Positions 1 through 8,447 of a stretch of 11,493 nt of DNA are shown here, piece after piece. The notes under the pieces are model-generated. The model was not told the origin of the DNA. It did not search any database and was given only the letters and a program-made list of their open reading frames with translations. This DNA comes from Bacteroidota bacterium. GTDB lineage: Bacteria; Bacteroidota; Bacteroidia; Chitinophagales; Chitinophagaceae. Position 1 is the stretch's first letter. Every line of letters begins with the position of its first letter. The stretch spans positions 1 through 11,493 of the forward strand of contig JAEWJV010000410.1 in NCBI GenBank assembly GCA_023386395.1, given 5' to 3'. The translations under genes and the position numbers were made by a program.

Positions 1-101
1 GTTATGCGCTGACCGTTTTAGCAGGTCAAAAAATACTATTTGTAAAAATTTTTATACAAGTCAAATATCTATTCACTATAAAAGCACTAAATCGATTGCT
101 T
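1..101 (+). promoter_or_regulatory. Leader of the susC operon: possible operator and promoter
   Basis: This AT-rich leader precedes susC and holds no gene. An imperfectly centred dyad, TGACC (10-14) and GGTCA (24-28) separated by 9 bases, could be a regulator-binding site. TACTATTTG at 34-42 resembles the Bacteroidota -7 element TAnnTTTG but has one extra base in the spacer. A TTTT run at 16-19 lies roughly where the -33 TTTG element would be expected, so the dyad would overlap that position. No Shine-Dalgarno sequence is visible before the ATG at 102, which is normal for this phylum. The promoter and operator assignments are inferred from motif likeness only, and the leader may continue upstream of the window. 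Confidence 0.3.
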
Positions 102-3100
102 ATGTTACAAAAAACAACTAACCGCCTGTCTATGGTGAAATGCCCTGCATTTTTACTGGCACTTTTATTTTTTAGTACCGGGTTATTTGCCCAAAAGAAA
201 ATTACGGTAAAAGGAATAGTAAGCTCAGATAGTGCTGTAGCCTTATCAAATGTTTCCGTTACAGTAAAGGGTTCAACTGGAGGAACTATGACGAATGAAA
301 AGGGCGCCTTTCAAGTCAATACTGTTGAAGGTGCTACTCTAATATTTTCATCAGTTGGTTATCAGGAAAAACAAATGGTTATTAAGAATGATGATCAGGA
401 TTTGAAAATAGTTCTTAGCACATCCGATGCAGCTTTAAACGATGTTGTAGTAGTGGGCTATGGTACCCGAAAGAAAGCTACATTAACCGGCGCAATAGTA
501 ACCGCGAAAGGCGATCAAATAGCGACTTCTCCGGCTGGCAATGTATCAAATTCATTAGCCGGAAGGTTGCCAGGCCTGGTTGTTATTACGCGTACCGGAG
601 AACCGGGCAATGATGGTTCAACCTTGAGGATAAGAGGTGTAAATACATTGGGTGATAATTCCCCGCTTGTAGTGGTGGATGGCTTTGCCGGCCGCAGTCT
701 GGAGCGGATAGACCCCGCTACGATAGAATCCGTTACCGTATTAAAAGATGCTTCTGCAGCAATATATGGCGCACAGGCTGCCAACGGCGTTATCCTTGTT
801 ACCACCAAACGCGGTACAACTGGTAAGCCAACGGTTCAGCTATCTTTAAACCAAGGCTGGAACACGCCAACTGTTCTGCCTAAAATGGTAGATGCACCAA
901 CTTATGCAACCATACAAAACGAAATTTCCAAGGCTTATCATCCAAACGATCCTTTACCCTATTCAGATGAAGACATTCAGAAATATAAAGATGGTTCTGA
1001 TCCATGGGGTCACCCAAATACCGATTGGTTTAAAGAAGCAATTAAAAAGAATGCTCCGCAGCGCTATGGAAGCTTAACAGTTTCGGGAGGTTCAGAAACA
1101 ATAAAATATTTTATTGCTTTAGGTTCAAACTACCAGGATGGTATGTATAAAGATGGAGCGGTAAATTATTATCAAACTAATTTTCAAAGCAATATTGATG
1201 CAAAGATCTCCAACGATATTCAACTGAGCTTTAATGTTACCGGCCGCCAGGAAACAAGGAACTATCCCGGTGGCGGGCCAAACGGCGGAAGCGCTGATCA
1301 GGCACAAAATATATTTTGGGCTTTAAACCGGGCTTTCCCTATCTGGCCTGCAAAATGGCCGAATGGTTTGCCCGGGCCTGCTATTGAGTACGGAGCTAAT
1401 CCCGTAGTGCTGGTTACCGATGCCACAGGATATACAAAACAAAAGGATTATACCTTACAGAGTAATGTAAGGCTTGTTGTAAATATACCCTGGGTTAAAG
1501 GGCTATCATTTACCGGCAATGCAGCATTTGATAAACTAATTATCAACTACAAACAATTTAGAAAACCCTGGTATCTGTACACCTGGGATAAAGTTTCTTT
1601 AGATGCTGATGGCCAGCCACTTCTTTTAGCTGCTAAGAGTGGAAATACTGACCCGAGCTTGCGCCAAAGCCAGAATGACAATCAAAACGTTACGGTAAAC
1701 GCTCTTATCAATTACGACCGCGTTTTTAATAAGCATGATATAAAGCTGCTTGTTGGTGCAGAAAATATTGCCGGCGATTATTCTACATTTTGGGCTTACA
1801 GAAGATATTACTCAAGCGATCTTCTCGACGAGCTGGATCTTGGTGGCAATGCGCAAAAAGATAATGGTGGCTCTTCAGGTAAAGCCCGCAGGCTGGATTA
1901 TTTTGGAAGAGCAAGCTATGTTTATGATACTAAATACATGTTTGATTTTGTGTGGCGATATGATGGCTCTTACATTTTCGATCCAAATGGTAAACAGTTT
2001 GGCTTTTTCCCGGGCGTTTCGTTAGGCTATAGAATATCGAATGAAAATTTTTGGAAAGACAATATCTCTTTTATCAATGAATTTAAAATAAGGGGGTCAT
2101 GGGGTCAAACGGGTAATGACAGGATTGCGCCATATCAATATCTTACAACATACGGCTATAACGGAAGTTATATATTTAATCAAAGTATTTCCGAACAAAC
2201 ACTTGGTGCCTTACGCATTCCCAATGAAGGCGTTACCTGGGAAAAAGCCAACCAGTCAAACATCGGCTTTGATGCGGCTTTGCTAAACAACAAGCTGAAC
2301 ATGAGCGCCGATTATTTTTATAATCTCCGCACCAATATTCTTGCATATAGAAATGCTTCGGTGCCAGCTTCTGCCGGGTTAAGCTTACCACAGGAAAACA
2401 TTGGTGAGGTTGTAAATAAAGGCTTTGAAGTACAGGTTGGCTATAATAGCAGTATCGGCAGTGATTTTAAATACCAGTTGTCAGCTAACATAGCTTATGC
2501 AAATAACCATATAAAGTTTTGGGATGAAACGCCTGGCATACCAGACTATCAAAGATCAACCGGTAAGCAAATGAATGCGCAAATGTACTACCAGGCAATG
2601 GGCGTATTTGTTGATCAGAAAGCGGTTGATGATTACCCCCACATGGATGGAGCACGCCCCGGCGACATTAGATTTAAAGATGTAAACGGTGATGGTAAAA
2701 TAGATGGTTTGGATTTGGTGAGGAGCGATAAAACTTCTATACCAACATTAACCGGCGGCTTTAGTATCCAGGCTCAATATAAAGACTGGTATGTAAGTAT
2801 ATTATTCCAGGGTGCCGCAGGCGCTGAAAGAGCCTATACCACTTTTTCGGGCGGCCCCGGCGTTGGCAACTTCATGTATAACCTCGTTAAAGACCGGTGG
2901 ACGCCGGAACATCCAAGTTCAGAAAACCCTAGGGCATGGGAACGTGGCGGCGCATACTGGATGACAGACGGACTGCCAAACAACACTTATTTTGTTAGAA
3001 GCAGTGATTATTTAAGATTGAAGACTTTTGAACTCGGTTATTATCTTCCTTCTAAACTGCTTCATAAAATAGGCATGCAATCACTAAGAGTATATGCAAG

Positions 3101-3242
3101 CGGCCTCAACTTTTTAACCTTCACCAAGATGAAAGATTTTGATCCGGAATCTCCGGATACAGCTCCTGGTTCTATTTGGGTAAACAGTGAAGTTTATCCA
3201 CTCAATAAAACTATCAATCTTGGATTATCAATAACATTCTAA
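102..3242 (+). CDS. SusC/RagA-family TonB-dependent outer-membrane glycan transporter
   Basis: This is a 1046-residue TonB-dependent outer-membrane transporter that would import glycan fragments with energy from TonB-ExbBD, working under a SusD lid. The signal peptide has its hydrophobic core at about residues 14-28 and ends in GLFAQ. It is followed by a CarboxypepD_reg-like beta-sandwich (ITVKG to about residue 95). The TonB box region DVVVVGYG starts at residue 114, and the plug domain runs to GVILVTTKRG (229-238). The rest is the beta-barrel, ending in the aromatic outer-membrane signature ITF. The length is normal for the family. There is no STN domain, so it is not of the type that signals through an anti-sigma factor. 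I chose ATG 102 over the in-frame TTG at 96; ATG 132 is a less likely alternative. SusD follows after 9 bases. An Asp-rich loop, DVNGDGKID (860-868), is common in SusC proteins. The substrate cannot be read from the sequence. Confidence 0.96.
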   Translation: MLQKTTNRLSMVKCPAFLLALLFFSTGLFAQKKITVKGIVSSDSAVALSNVSVTVKGSTGGTMTNEKGAFQVNTVEGATLIFSSVGYQEKQMVIKNDDQDLKIVLSTSDAALNDVVVVGYGTRKKATLTGAIVTAKGDQIATSPAGNVSNSLAGRLPGLVVITRTGEPGNDGSTLRIRGVNTLGDNSPLVVVDGFAGRSLERIDPATIESVTVLKDASAAIYGAQAANGVILVTTKRGTTGKPTVQLSLNQGWNTPTVLPKMVDAPTYATIQNEISKAYHPNDPLPYSDEDIQKYKDGSDPWGHPNTDWFKEAIKKNAPQRYGSLTVSGGSETIKYFIALGSNYQDGMYKDGAVNYYQTNFQSNIDAKISNDIQLSFNVTGRQETRNYPGGGPNGGSADQAQNIFWALNRAFPIWPAKWPNGLPGPAIEYGANPVVLVTDATGYTKQKDYTLQSNVRLVVNIPWVKGLSFTGNAAFDKLIINYKQFRKPWYLYTWDKVSLDADGQPLLLAAKSGNTDPSLRQSQNDNQNVTVNALINYDRVFNKHDIKLLVGAENIAGDYSTFWAYRRYYSSDLLDELDLGGNAQKDNGGSSGKARRLDYFGRASYVYDTKYMFDFVWRYDGSYIFDPNGKQFGFFPGVSLGYRISNENFWKDNISFINEFKIRGSWGQTGNDRIAPYQYLTTYGYNGSYIFNQSISEQTLGALRIPNEGVTWEKANQSNIGFDAALLNNKLNMSADYFYNLRTNILAYRNASVPASAGLSLPQENIGEVVNKGFEVQVGYNSSIGSDFKYQLSANIAYANNHIKFWDETPGIPDYQRSTGKQMNAQMYYQAMGVFVDQKAVDDYPHMDGARPGDIRFKDVNGDGKIDGLDLVRSDKTSIPTLTGGFSIQAQYKDWYVSILFQGAAGAERAYTTFSGGPGVGNFMYNLVKDRWTPEHPSSENPRAWERGGAYWMTDGLPNNTYFVRSSDYLRLKTFELGYYLPSKLLHKIGMQSLRVYASGLNFLTFTKMKDFDPESPDTAPGSIWVNSEVYPLNKTINLGLSITF

Positions 3243-3251
3243 ATAATTTAT

Positions 3252-5033
3252 ATGAACCGTAGCAATATAATTATTCAAAAGTTTTTTATCGCCTATATCA
3301 TAATCCTGTTATGCTCCTGTAACAAAGAAGTGCTTGATACAAAGCCCTCAACACAATTCTCTGAAACAGATGTTTGGACTGACCCAAATCTTGTTCAGCT
3401 CAATATCAATAATATTTACAATCAAAACCCCTGGAGTTTTATGCTCACTTCGCTAAGTGTGGATGAAGCACGTTGCTACGATGGCGGCAACGATTACAAT
3501 ATGAGCAACATGCTTATGACGCCGGATAATGCCGGCTGGGGTGACTGGAATGGCAAATACCGGGCAATCAGGGACTGCAATATTTTCCTGGAAAACATTG
3601 ATAAGCTTCCGGACGATCCCACCTTAATAGATGGCGTGACTTTAAAAAACAGGTTGAAGGGGGAAGCAACTTTTTTCAGGGCATGGTATTATGATATGCT
3701 TATTAATTATTTTGGCGGCGTTCCGTTAATCACGCATTCATATAAACTTACAGACAGCTTTTCTATATCCAGAAACACTTATGCTGAATGCGTTGATTTC
3801 ATTTCTAAGCAATGCGATACAGCAGCATTATTATTGCCTTTACAAAATACAGGCAACAATGATGGAAGGGTAACCAAAGGTGCTGCTTTAGCACTTAAAT
3901 CAAGAGTGTTGTTATACGCAGCAAGTGATTTGCATAACACCACAAAGTTTTCCGGCTTTTCAAATCCTGAATTACTTGTTTATACTGATGGTGAAAGAAC
4001 CAAACGCTGGCAGGCTGCTAAAGACGCGGCTAAAGCTGTAATGGACCTTGGTGTTTACAGTTTGTATAAGCCAGCGCCTGCATCTCAGGAAGAAGCAACC
4101 CAGAATTATGAAGACCTTTTTACTTCAACTCAAAGTTCTGAAGACATATTTGTGCGTTACTTTAATGCAGCGCAAAATAAAGGCGCTGATTACTGGGTAG
4201 TATTTCCAAATGGATTTGGCGGTATTGAAACAGATGGGGCGCCCAGCGAATTGGTTGATGCCTATGAAATGAATGACGGAACTTCATTTTCAAGAACAAA
4301 TCCCGCGCAAAATTTAGAACCGTATAAAAACAGGGATCCCCGTTTCTATGCATCGATATTATATGAAGGCGCAGTATTCAGGCCGCGACCTGCAAACCTG
4401 GTGGGTATTGACCCTGTGGGTGTTCTGCAGGTTGGCACCTGGGAGAAATGGGATGCAGCTGCGAACAAAATTTCGTACGCATATGGATTGGACAGCAGAA
4501 ACAGCGCAGTGTACGGCGGTGGTTATAACAATACCGGCACTTGCATGCTAAAGTTTATTGATCGAAAAACCGATATGTATGTAAATCATGCAGCTGATTT
4601 AACCTGGCGATACATCCGATATACTGAAATCATCCTGAATTATGCAGAAGCCTGTATTGGATTGGGACAGGATGATGAAGCCCGCATGTATATTAACATG
4701 ATACGTAAAAGGGCCGGAATGCCTTATGTTACCCAATCTGGAGATGTATTAAAGAAACGCTATCAGAATGAAAGAAGGGTTGAAATGGTTTATGAAAATC
4801 AGCGTTTTTTTGATGTGCGCAGGTGGATGATTGGGCCGGACGCTTATCATCCGATGCATGGGGTTGATGTGGTCTACAAACTAAATCCGGATCATACAAC
4901 CAATACAATTCCAACTGTTACGCCGGTAGAAATTACAACCGGCAAATGGGATGACAAAGCTTACTTTATGCCAATAGCCAGAGATGAAATGAATAAGAAT
5001 TCTCAATTGGTACAAAACCCGGGTTACAACTAA
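3252..5033 (+). CDS. SusD/RagB-family surface glycan-binding lipoprotein
   Basis: This 593-residue SusD-like lipoprotein forms the hinged lid over the preceding SusC and binds glycan at the cell surface. The N-terminus has a hydrophobic stretch and a lipobox, LLCSC, with the lipidated cysteine at residue 23. The following NKEVLDTKPS matches the usual start of mature SusD proteins. The C-terminal SusD_RagB region is clear: RYIRYTEIILNYAEA (around 454) is the TPR-like helix, followed by RKRAGMP, and ERRVEMVYENQRFFDVRRW (507-525) is the family signature. The C-terminus, NPGYN, is also typical. Length is in the normal range of about 500-650. It starts 9 bases after the susC stop, so the pair is surely co-transcribed, and it ends in a tandem TAATAA stop. 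The ligand is unknown, because binding residues vary widely in this family. Confidence 0.96.
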   Translation: MNRSNIIIQKFFIAYIIILLCSCNKEVLDTKPSTQFSETDVWTDPNLVQLNINNIYNQNPWSFMLTSLSVDEARCYDGGNDYNMSNMLMTPDNAGWGDWNGKYRAIRDCNIFLENIDKLPDDPTLIDGVTLKNRLKGEATFFRAWYYDMLINYFGGVPLITHSYKLTDSFSISRNTYAECVDFISKQCDTAALLLPLQNTGNNDGRVTKGAALALKSRVLLYAASDLHNTTKFSGFSNPELLVYTDGERTKRWQAAKDAAKAVMDLGVYSLYKPAPASQEEATQNYEDLFTSTQSSEDIFVRYFNAAQNKGADYWVVFPNGFGGIETDGAPSELVDAYEMNDGTSFSRTNPAQNLEPYKNRDPRFYASILYEGAVFRPRPANLVGIDPVGVLQVGTWEKWDAAANKISYAYGLDSRNSAVYGGGYNNTGTCMLKFIDRKTDMYVNHAADLTWRYIRYTEIILNYAEACIGLGQDDEARMYINMIRKRAGMPYVTQSGDVLKKRYQNERRVEMVYENQRFFDVRRWMIGPDAYHPMHGVDVVYKLNPDHTTNTIPTVTPVEITTGKWDDKAYFMPIARDEMNKNSQLVQNPGYN

Positions 5034-5286
5034 TAAACTTTATGTTCTTAAATAAGGCAACGTTTAAAACAAAGTGCCTGTGTTAAAAATTGTCTCATAA
5101 GCATGGTTTACAACCGGGGAGAGCTTTAGCAGCAGCTCCCCCGGGAACCATGTTCATCCTGGTATAAAAACCTGCCGCAGAAGAAATTGAATCTCCAATA
5201 AGTGTTCACTTCAAGCAAGGCGCTTAAACTATTTTATATTTTATCACAGAAAATAAACACATAACAAAGTGTACTCAAATAGAAAA
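5034..5286 (+). other. 253-base spacer between susD and the GH106-like gene
   Basis: This is the longest non-coding stretch in the window. It contains the stem-loop at 5102-5152 and a possible secondary promoter: TATATTTT at 5235-5242 matches seven of the eight positions of TAnnTTTG and lies about 45 bases before the ATG at 5287, with no good -33 TTTG upstream. I see no gene, tRNA or repeat array here. The layout is consistent with differential expression of the transport pair and the enzymes, but this is inference. Confidence 0.5.
5102..5152 (+). promoter_or_regulatory. Long GC-rich intergenic stem-loop after susD
   Basis: The outer stem CATGGTT (5102-5108) pairs perfectly with AACCATG (5146-5152). 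After an asymmetric internal loop (TACAA against a single G), CCGGGG (5114-5119) pairs with CCCCGG (5139-5144). A further G-C pair and AGCT (5122-5125) with AGCT (5134-5137) continue the stem around one bulged A (5120), leaving an 8-base loop. About 18 pairs in total make this by far the strongest hairpin I see. No T tract follows, so it is not a textbook intrinsic terminator. In Bacteroidota PULs a hairpin after susD often causes partial termination or protects the 3' end of the susCD transcript. That role is inferred here. Confidence 0.6.
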
Positions 5287-8200
5287 ATGAAATTTTTGGT
5301 TATAAGTATAATTTTTATGACTGTCTTTTTTGTTTGTAACATAAATGCAGCAGGGCAGGCAGAATGGCAAAAAAAATATAAAGACGAAAAAGAAATTGAG
5401 GAGATGTTTACCGAACCTCCAATCTTTTATGCACCACATGCTTTTTGGTTTTGGAATGATACAATAAAAGATGAAAATTTTACAGCATCCATGGCCGAAG
5501 AAATGATGAAACAACGGCTTAACCCCGGCTATGCACATCCAAGAAGTTCCATGGACAGGTTAAACCCAAAATACCCTTCACTGCCTTATGATCAATATCT
5601 TAAAAGACCATGGTTTAATAGTTTTGGCAATGCATTAAAAAAAGCAAAAGACAATGGTTTTACGCTGGGTTATTGTGATGAATATGATTGGCCAAGCGGG
5701 CAAGCTGCAGGGCTTATTTTAAAACAACATCCTGAGCTGGAAGCAAAATATCTCGACTTTAAAAGATTTGAAGTGAAAGCAAATTCAACTGTTGAATATG
5801 ACTCGGTTGATTTTGCTGTAGCAGCAAAGTTGATCAACCAAAAAATTGATGCTTCATCTTTGCTATTAATTGGCGAAGAGAAAAACATTAAATGGACTGT
5901 TCCCGCCGGTAATTGGATTGTTTATACTTACACTAAAAAACATCATCCCGGCATTGATGGCGGAAAAGTGAATTACCTCGATCCTGAATTAATGAAAATA
6001 TTCATTCCAATTGTTCATGAACAATATGCAAAGCATTTTGGTAATGATATGGGCAAAAGCATTCCGGGCGTATTTGTTGACAATGAAGGAGACTATGGCT
6101 GGCAAATGGCATGGTCTGAATATTTAGCAGAGCGTTACAAAGAAATGAAAGGCCGCGATATAAGATTATGGCTGCCGCTTCTGTCAGAAAAAGATAATGC
6201 AGGCTTATATGTAAAAGCCCGTTGCGATTGGTTTGAAGTGATTTCTGATGTATATAATACTTGCTATTTTATACCAATTGTTGAATGGCTTAAAAAGCAC
6301 AACATGTATTATATCTCCAATCTTTGGGAAGAGTCATTATTGTTACAGGCACAGGCAATGGGCGATTTTATGCAGGTTACCAGAACAGCTACCATGCCCG
6401 GAACGGATTGCCTGCTGATGAAATCGCAGGATGTGCATGACTTTAAAGAAGTGCAAACTGTAGCTGAGTTGGAAGACCACCCATTCATGAGCGAGATAAT
6501 GGGTGTAGCAGGCTGGGAACAAACGCCTGCCATGATAAAAATGACTGTAAATTCAATTACTTCTTACGGCGTCAATCATATAGTGCCGCATGGAATTAAT
6601 GTAAATCGTAAGCTTGAAACGAACCCCTATCCTGCAGACTGGTTTACAGAAAATCCTTATTGGCCCTACCTGCATTACTGGACAGATTTTTCAAGGCGGG
6701 CATCATTTGTAACACGCCAGACAAAATTGGTTGCAGATGTTTTATTAATCAACCCGCAGGAAAGCATTTGGGCAAATGCCGATCGCATGTTTTCAGAAGA
6801 AGCCAGCATCAATGAGATTAATGCTGTCTGGAATAAACAATCCTTTCATATAGATCAGGTTTATTCGGATGCCATGCGTCAAATGAATGAAAACAATATT
6901 GATTTTTTAATTGGAGACAAGCATTATTTAATGATGGGGCAACCTCAGCTAATAAATAATCATTCATGTTTTACTATAAAAGATCATCATTTCTCAGCGA
7001 TGGTATTGCCGCCCGTTACCATTATTTCACATGGTGCATTAGATAAAATACTGGAGTTTGCAAAACAGGGTGGCGTAGTAATTATTCTCGGAGAAACACC
7101 CAAAGGCTCACCGGAAAACGGAGCAAATGATAAGGCCGTTATTCAAAAAATAATTGAACTGAAAAAACAGCGCAACGTAGTTGACATAAGTACTGAGAAA
7201 AACAACTTGCCAAAAATGGTTGCTGTATTAAATCAAAAACTAAAGCCACAAATGCTTTTTGAAAATTCAGGAAGACTTTACACATCTCATAGAAAAATTG
7301 GCGCTGCTGATTTTTACTGGCTGGCTAATAATTCTGACAGCATCCGCAATTTTTCTGCATGGTTTAAAGATGGCAGTGGTGCAGCAGAAATATGGAATTG
7401 TGAAACAGGTAATGTTATTCCTGTTGCTTCGGTAAAAGACAAAGAATATAACAAGGTAGCACTATCGCTGCAGCCTTATGAAGCCTATTGGGTGGTGTTT
7501 AATCCGGATGAAAAAAGGCAAATTGAAACACCATCTGATAAGAAACCTAATAAAGAAATTGAACTCAATAAAAAATGGACGATAAGTTATCCTGGTGTTG
7601 ATACAATATACAGAACATCTGCAAAGGCTTTCTTTTCTGACGATAAAATAATACAGGAAGAAAAAATGAAAAGCGGTTTAAATGATACAGCATGGAAGTT
7701 TAATTCTTTTATAACAGCATCATTACAAAAGACAATTTGGCCGCCAAAAACAGCTGAAGCTAACACGAAAGATACAAGCAGCTATATTTACTGGAGGGTT
7801 GTTGTGCCGGCAGGTGCCAACAGAATAATTTTTCCTGAAAATATGCAGGGTGCAGAAATATGGTTAGATGGGAAAAAAAATGTCGTTGCCGGAAACCAGG
7901 TAGATTTAACCAATAATGTGCAACTGTTATCATTTGCATTCAGGACTGGTGATAAGAAAATTCCTTCTTCACCTTTAAAATTTATCATCACAAACAAAAC
8001 ACAACAGCCATTGCAAAACTGGTATGACTATGGGTTAGGGCAGTACACGGGCTATGTTGATTATGAAACTACGATTACTAAAAATAACAAAGAAAGCCAG
8101 GTGCTGCTTGATCTTGGCAAAGTGAAATTCATGGCAGAGGTTTTTGTGAATGGCAAGTCAGTTGGTGCTCGTTTATGGCCATCTTTTACATTCAATCTAA

Positions 8201-8382
8201 CTAAAGAATTGAAAAAAGGCGACAATAAGATAAGGATACGTGTTGGCAATCTTATGGTAAATGAAATGTGGATGAAAGATGATATGGATGAGTTGCGTAC
8301 CTGGGGATGGGTAGGCACTCCCGATTTCGAGAAGTATAATGCCGGGTTAACGGGCCCTGTAAAACTGTTGATTACAGAATGA
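5287..8382 (+). CDS. Secreted GH106-like glycoside hydrolase (probable alpha-L-rhamnosidase-type)
   Basis: This 1031-residue protein is probably periplasmic or secreted and cleaves terminal sugars; known GH106 members are mainly alpha-L-rhamnosidases. A type I signal peptide covers about residues 1-25 (core LVISIIFMTVFFV, then NAAGQA). The GH106-style opening follows: FTEPP, then FWFWND (53-58), and CDEYDWPSGQAAG (130-142). The catalytic barrel contains FVDNEGDYG with E267 and the segment FMSEIMGVAGWEQTP with E403, followed by SYGVNHIVPHG; these two glutamates are my catalytic candidates. A middle domain has MVLPP (572-576) and GGVVIILG (595-602). The C-terminus is a galactose-binding-like beta-sandwich with LDLGKV, FVNGKSVG (around 955) and GDNKIRIRVGNLMVN (978-992). 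Motifs are divergent from typical GH106, so substrate may differ. An in-frame GTG at 5269 would add six residues; I prefer the ATG because the signal peptide starts there. Confidence 0.75.
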   Translation: MKFLVISIIFMTVFFVCNINAAGQAEWQKKYKDEKEIEEMFTEPPIFYAPHAFWFWNDTIKDENFTASMAEEMMKQRLNPGYAHPRSSMDRLNPKYPSLPYDQYLKRPWFNSFGNALKKAKDNGFTLGYCDEYDWPSGQAAGLILKQHPELEAKYLDFKRFEVKANSTVEYDSVDFAVAAKLINQKIDASSLLLIGEEKNIKWTVPAGNWIVYTYTKKHHPGIDGGKVNYLDPELMKIFIPIVHEQYAKHFGNDMGKSIPGVFVDNEGDYGWQMAWSEYLAERYKEMKGRDIRLWLPLLSEKDNAGLYVKARCDWFEVISDVYNTCYFIPIVEWLKKHNMYYISNLWEESLLLQAQAMGDFMQVTRTATMPGTDCLLMKSQDVHDFKEVQTVAELEDHPFMSEIMGVAGWEQTPAMIKMTVNSITSYGVNHIVPHGINVNRKLETNPYPADWFTENPYWPYLHYWTDFSRRASFVTRQTKLVADVLLINPQESIWANADRMFSEEASINEINAVWNKQSFHIDQVYSDAMRQMNENNIDFLIGDKHYLMMGQPQLINNHSCFTIKDHHFSAMVLPPVTIISHGALDKILEFAKQGGVVIILGETPKGSPENGANDKAVIQKIIELKKQRNVVDISTEKNNLPKMVAVLNQKLKPQMLFENSGRLYTSHRKIGAADFYWLANNSDSIRNFSAWFKDGSGAAEIWNCETGNVIPVASVKDKEYNKVALSLQPYEAYWVVFNPDEKRQIETPSDKKPNKEIELNKKWTISYPGVDTIYRTSAKAFFSDDKIIQEEKMKSGLNDTAWKFNSFITASLQKTIWPPKTAEANTKDTSSYIYWRVVVPAGANRIIFPENMQGAEIWLDGKKNVVAGNQVDLTNNVQLLSFAFRTGDKKIPSSPLKFIITNKTQQPLQNWYDYGLGQYTGYVDYETTITKNNKESQVLLDLGKVKFMAEVFVNGKSVGARLWPSFTFNLTKELKKGDNKIRIRVGNLMVNEMWMKDDMDELRTWGWVGTPDFEKYNAGLTGPVKLLITE

Positions 8383-8447
8383 ACTTTTATGTATAAATGC
8401 AAAGCAAGTTAATCTCAATAGTTATTTTTTAAATTAAACATGAACGT
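8383..8447 (+). other. 65-base AT-rich spacer before the dioxygenase gene
   Basis: This short spacer holds no gene, convincing promoter or hairpin. An ATG at 8440 opens only a three-codon frame (stop at 8446-8448 region, overlapping the real start), so the dioxygenase start is the ATG at 8448. The gap is compatible with continued transcription from upstream. Confidence 0.4.

Noticed and set aside
96..101. TTG start for susC
   Set aside because: It adds two residues six bases before a normal ATG and gives no benefit to the signal peptide.
515..808. 97-codon open frame on the minus strand
   Set aside because: It is antisense to the conserved SusC plug domain, and its sequence has no family likeness.
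2679..2705. EF-hand-like DVNGDGKID in SusC
   Set aside because: This Asp-rich loop is common in SusC barrels and does not indicate a separate calcium-binding domain.
5055..5080. AGGCA/TGCCT inverted repeat after susD
   Set aside because: Five pairs around a 15-base loop are too weak beside the much stronger hairpin at 5102-5152.
5269..5286. GTG start for the GH106-like gene
   Set aside because: It adds only YSNRK before the signal peptide; ATG 5287 places the signal peptide at the very N-terminus. It is not excluded by sequence alone.
8061..8402. 113-codon open frame on the minus strand
   Set aside because: It lies wholly opposite the C-terminal sandwich of the GH106-like gene, has no recognisable domain and no own regulatory region; it is a shadow frame.
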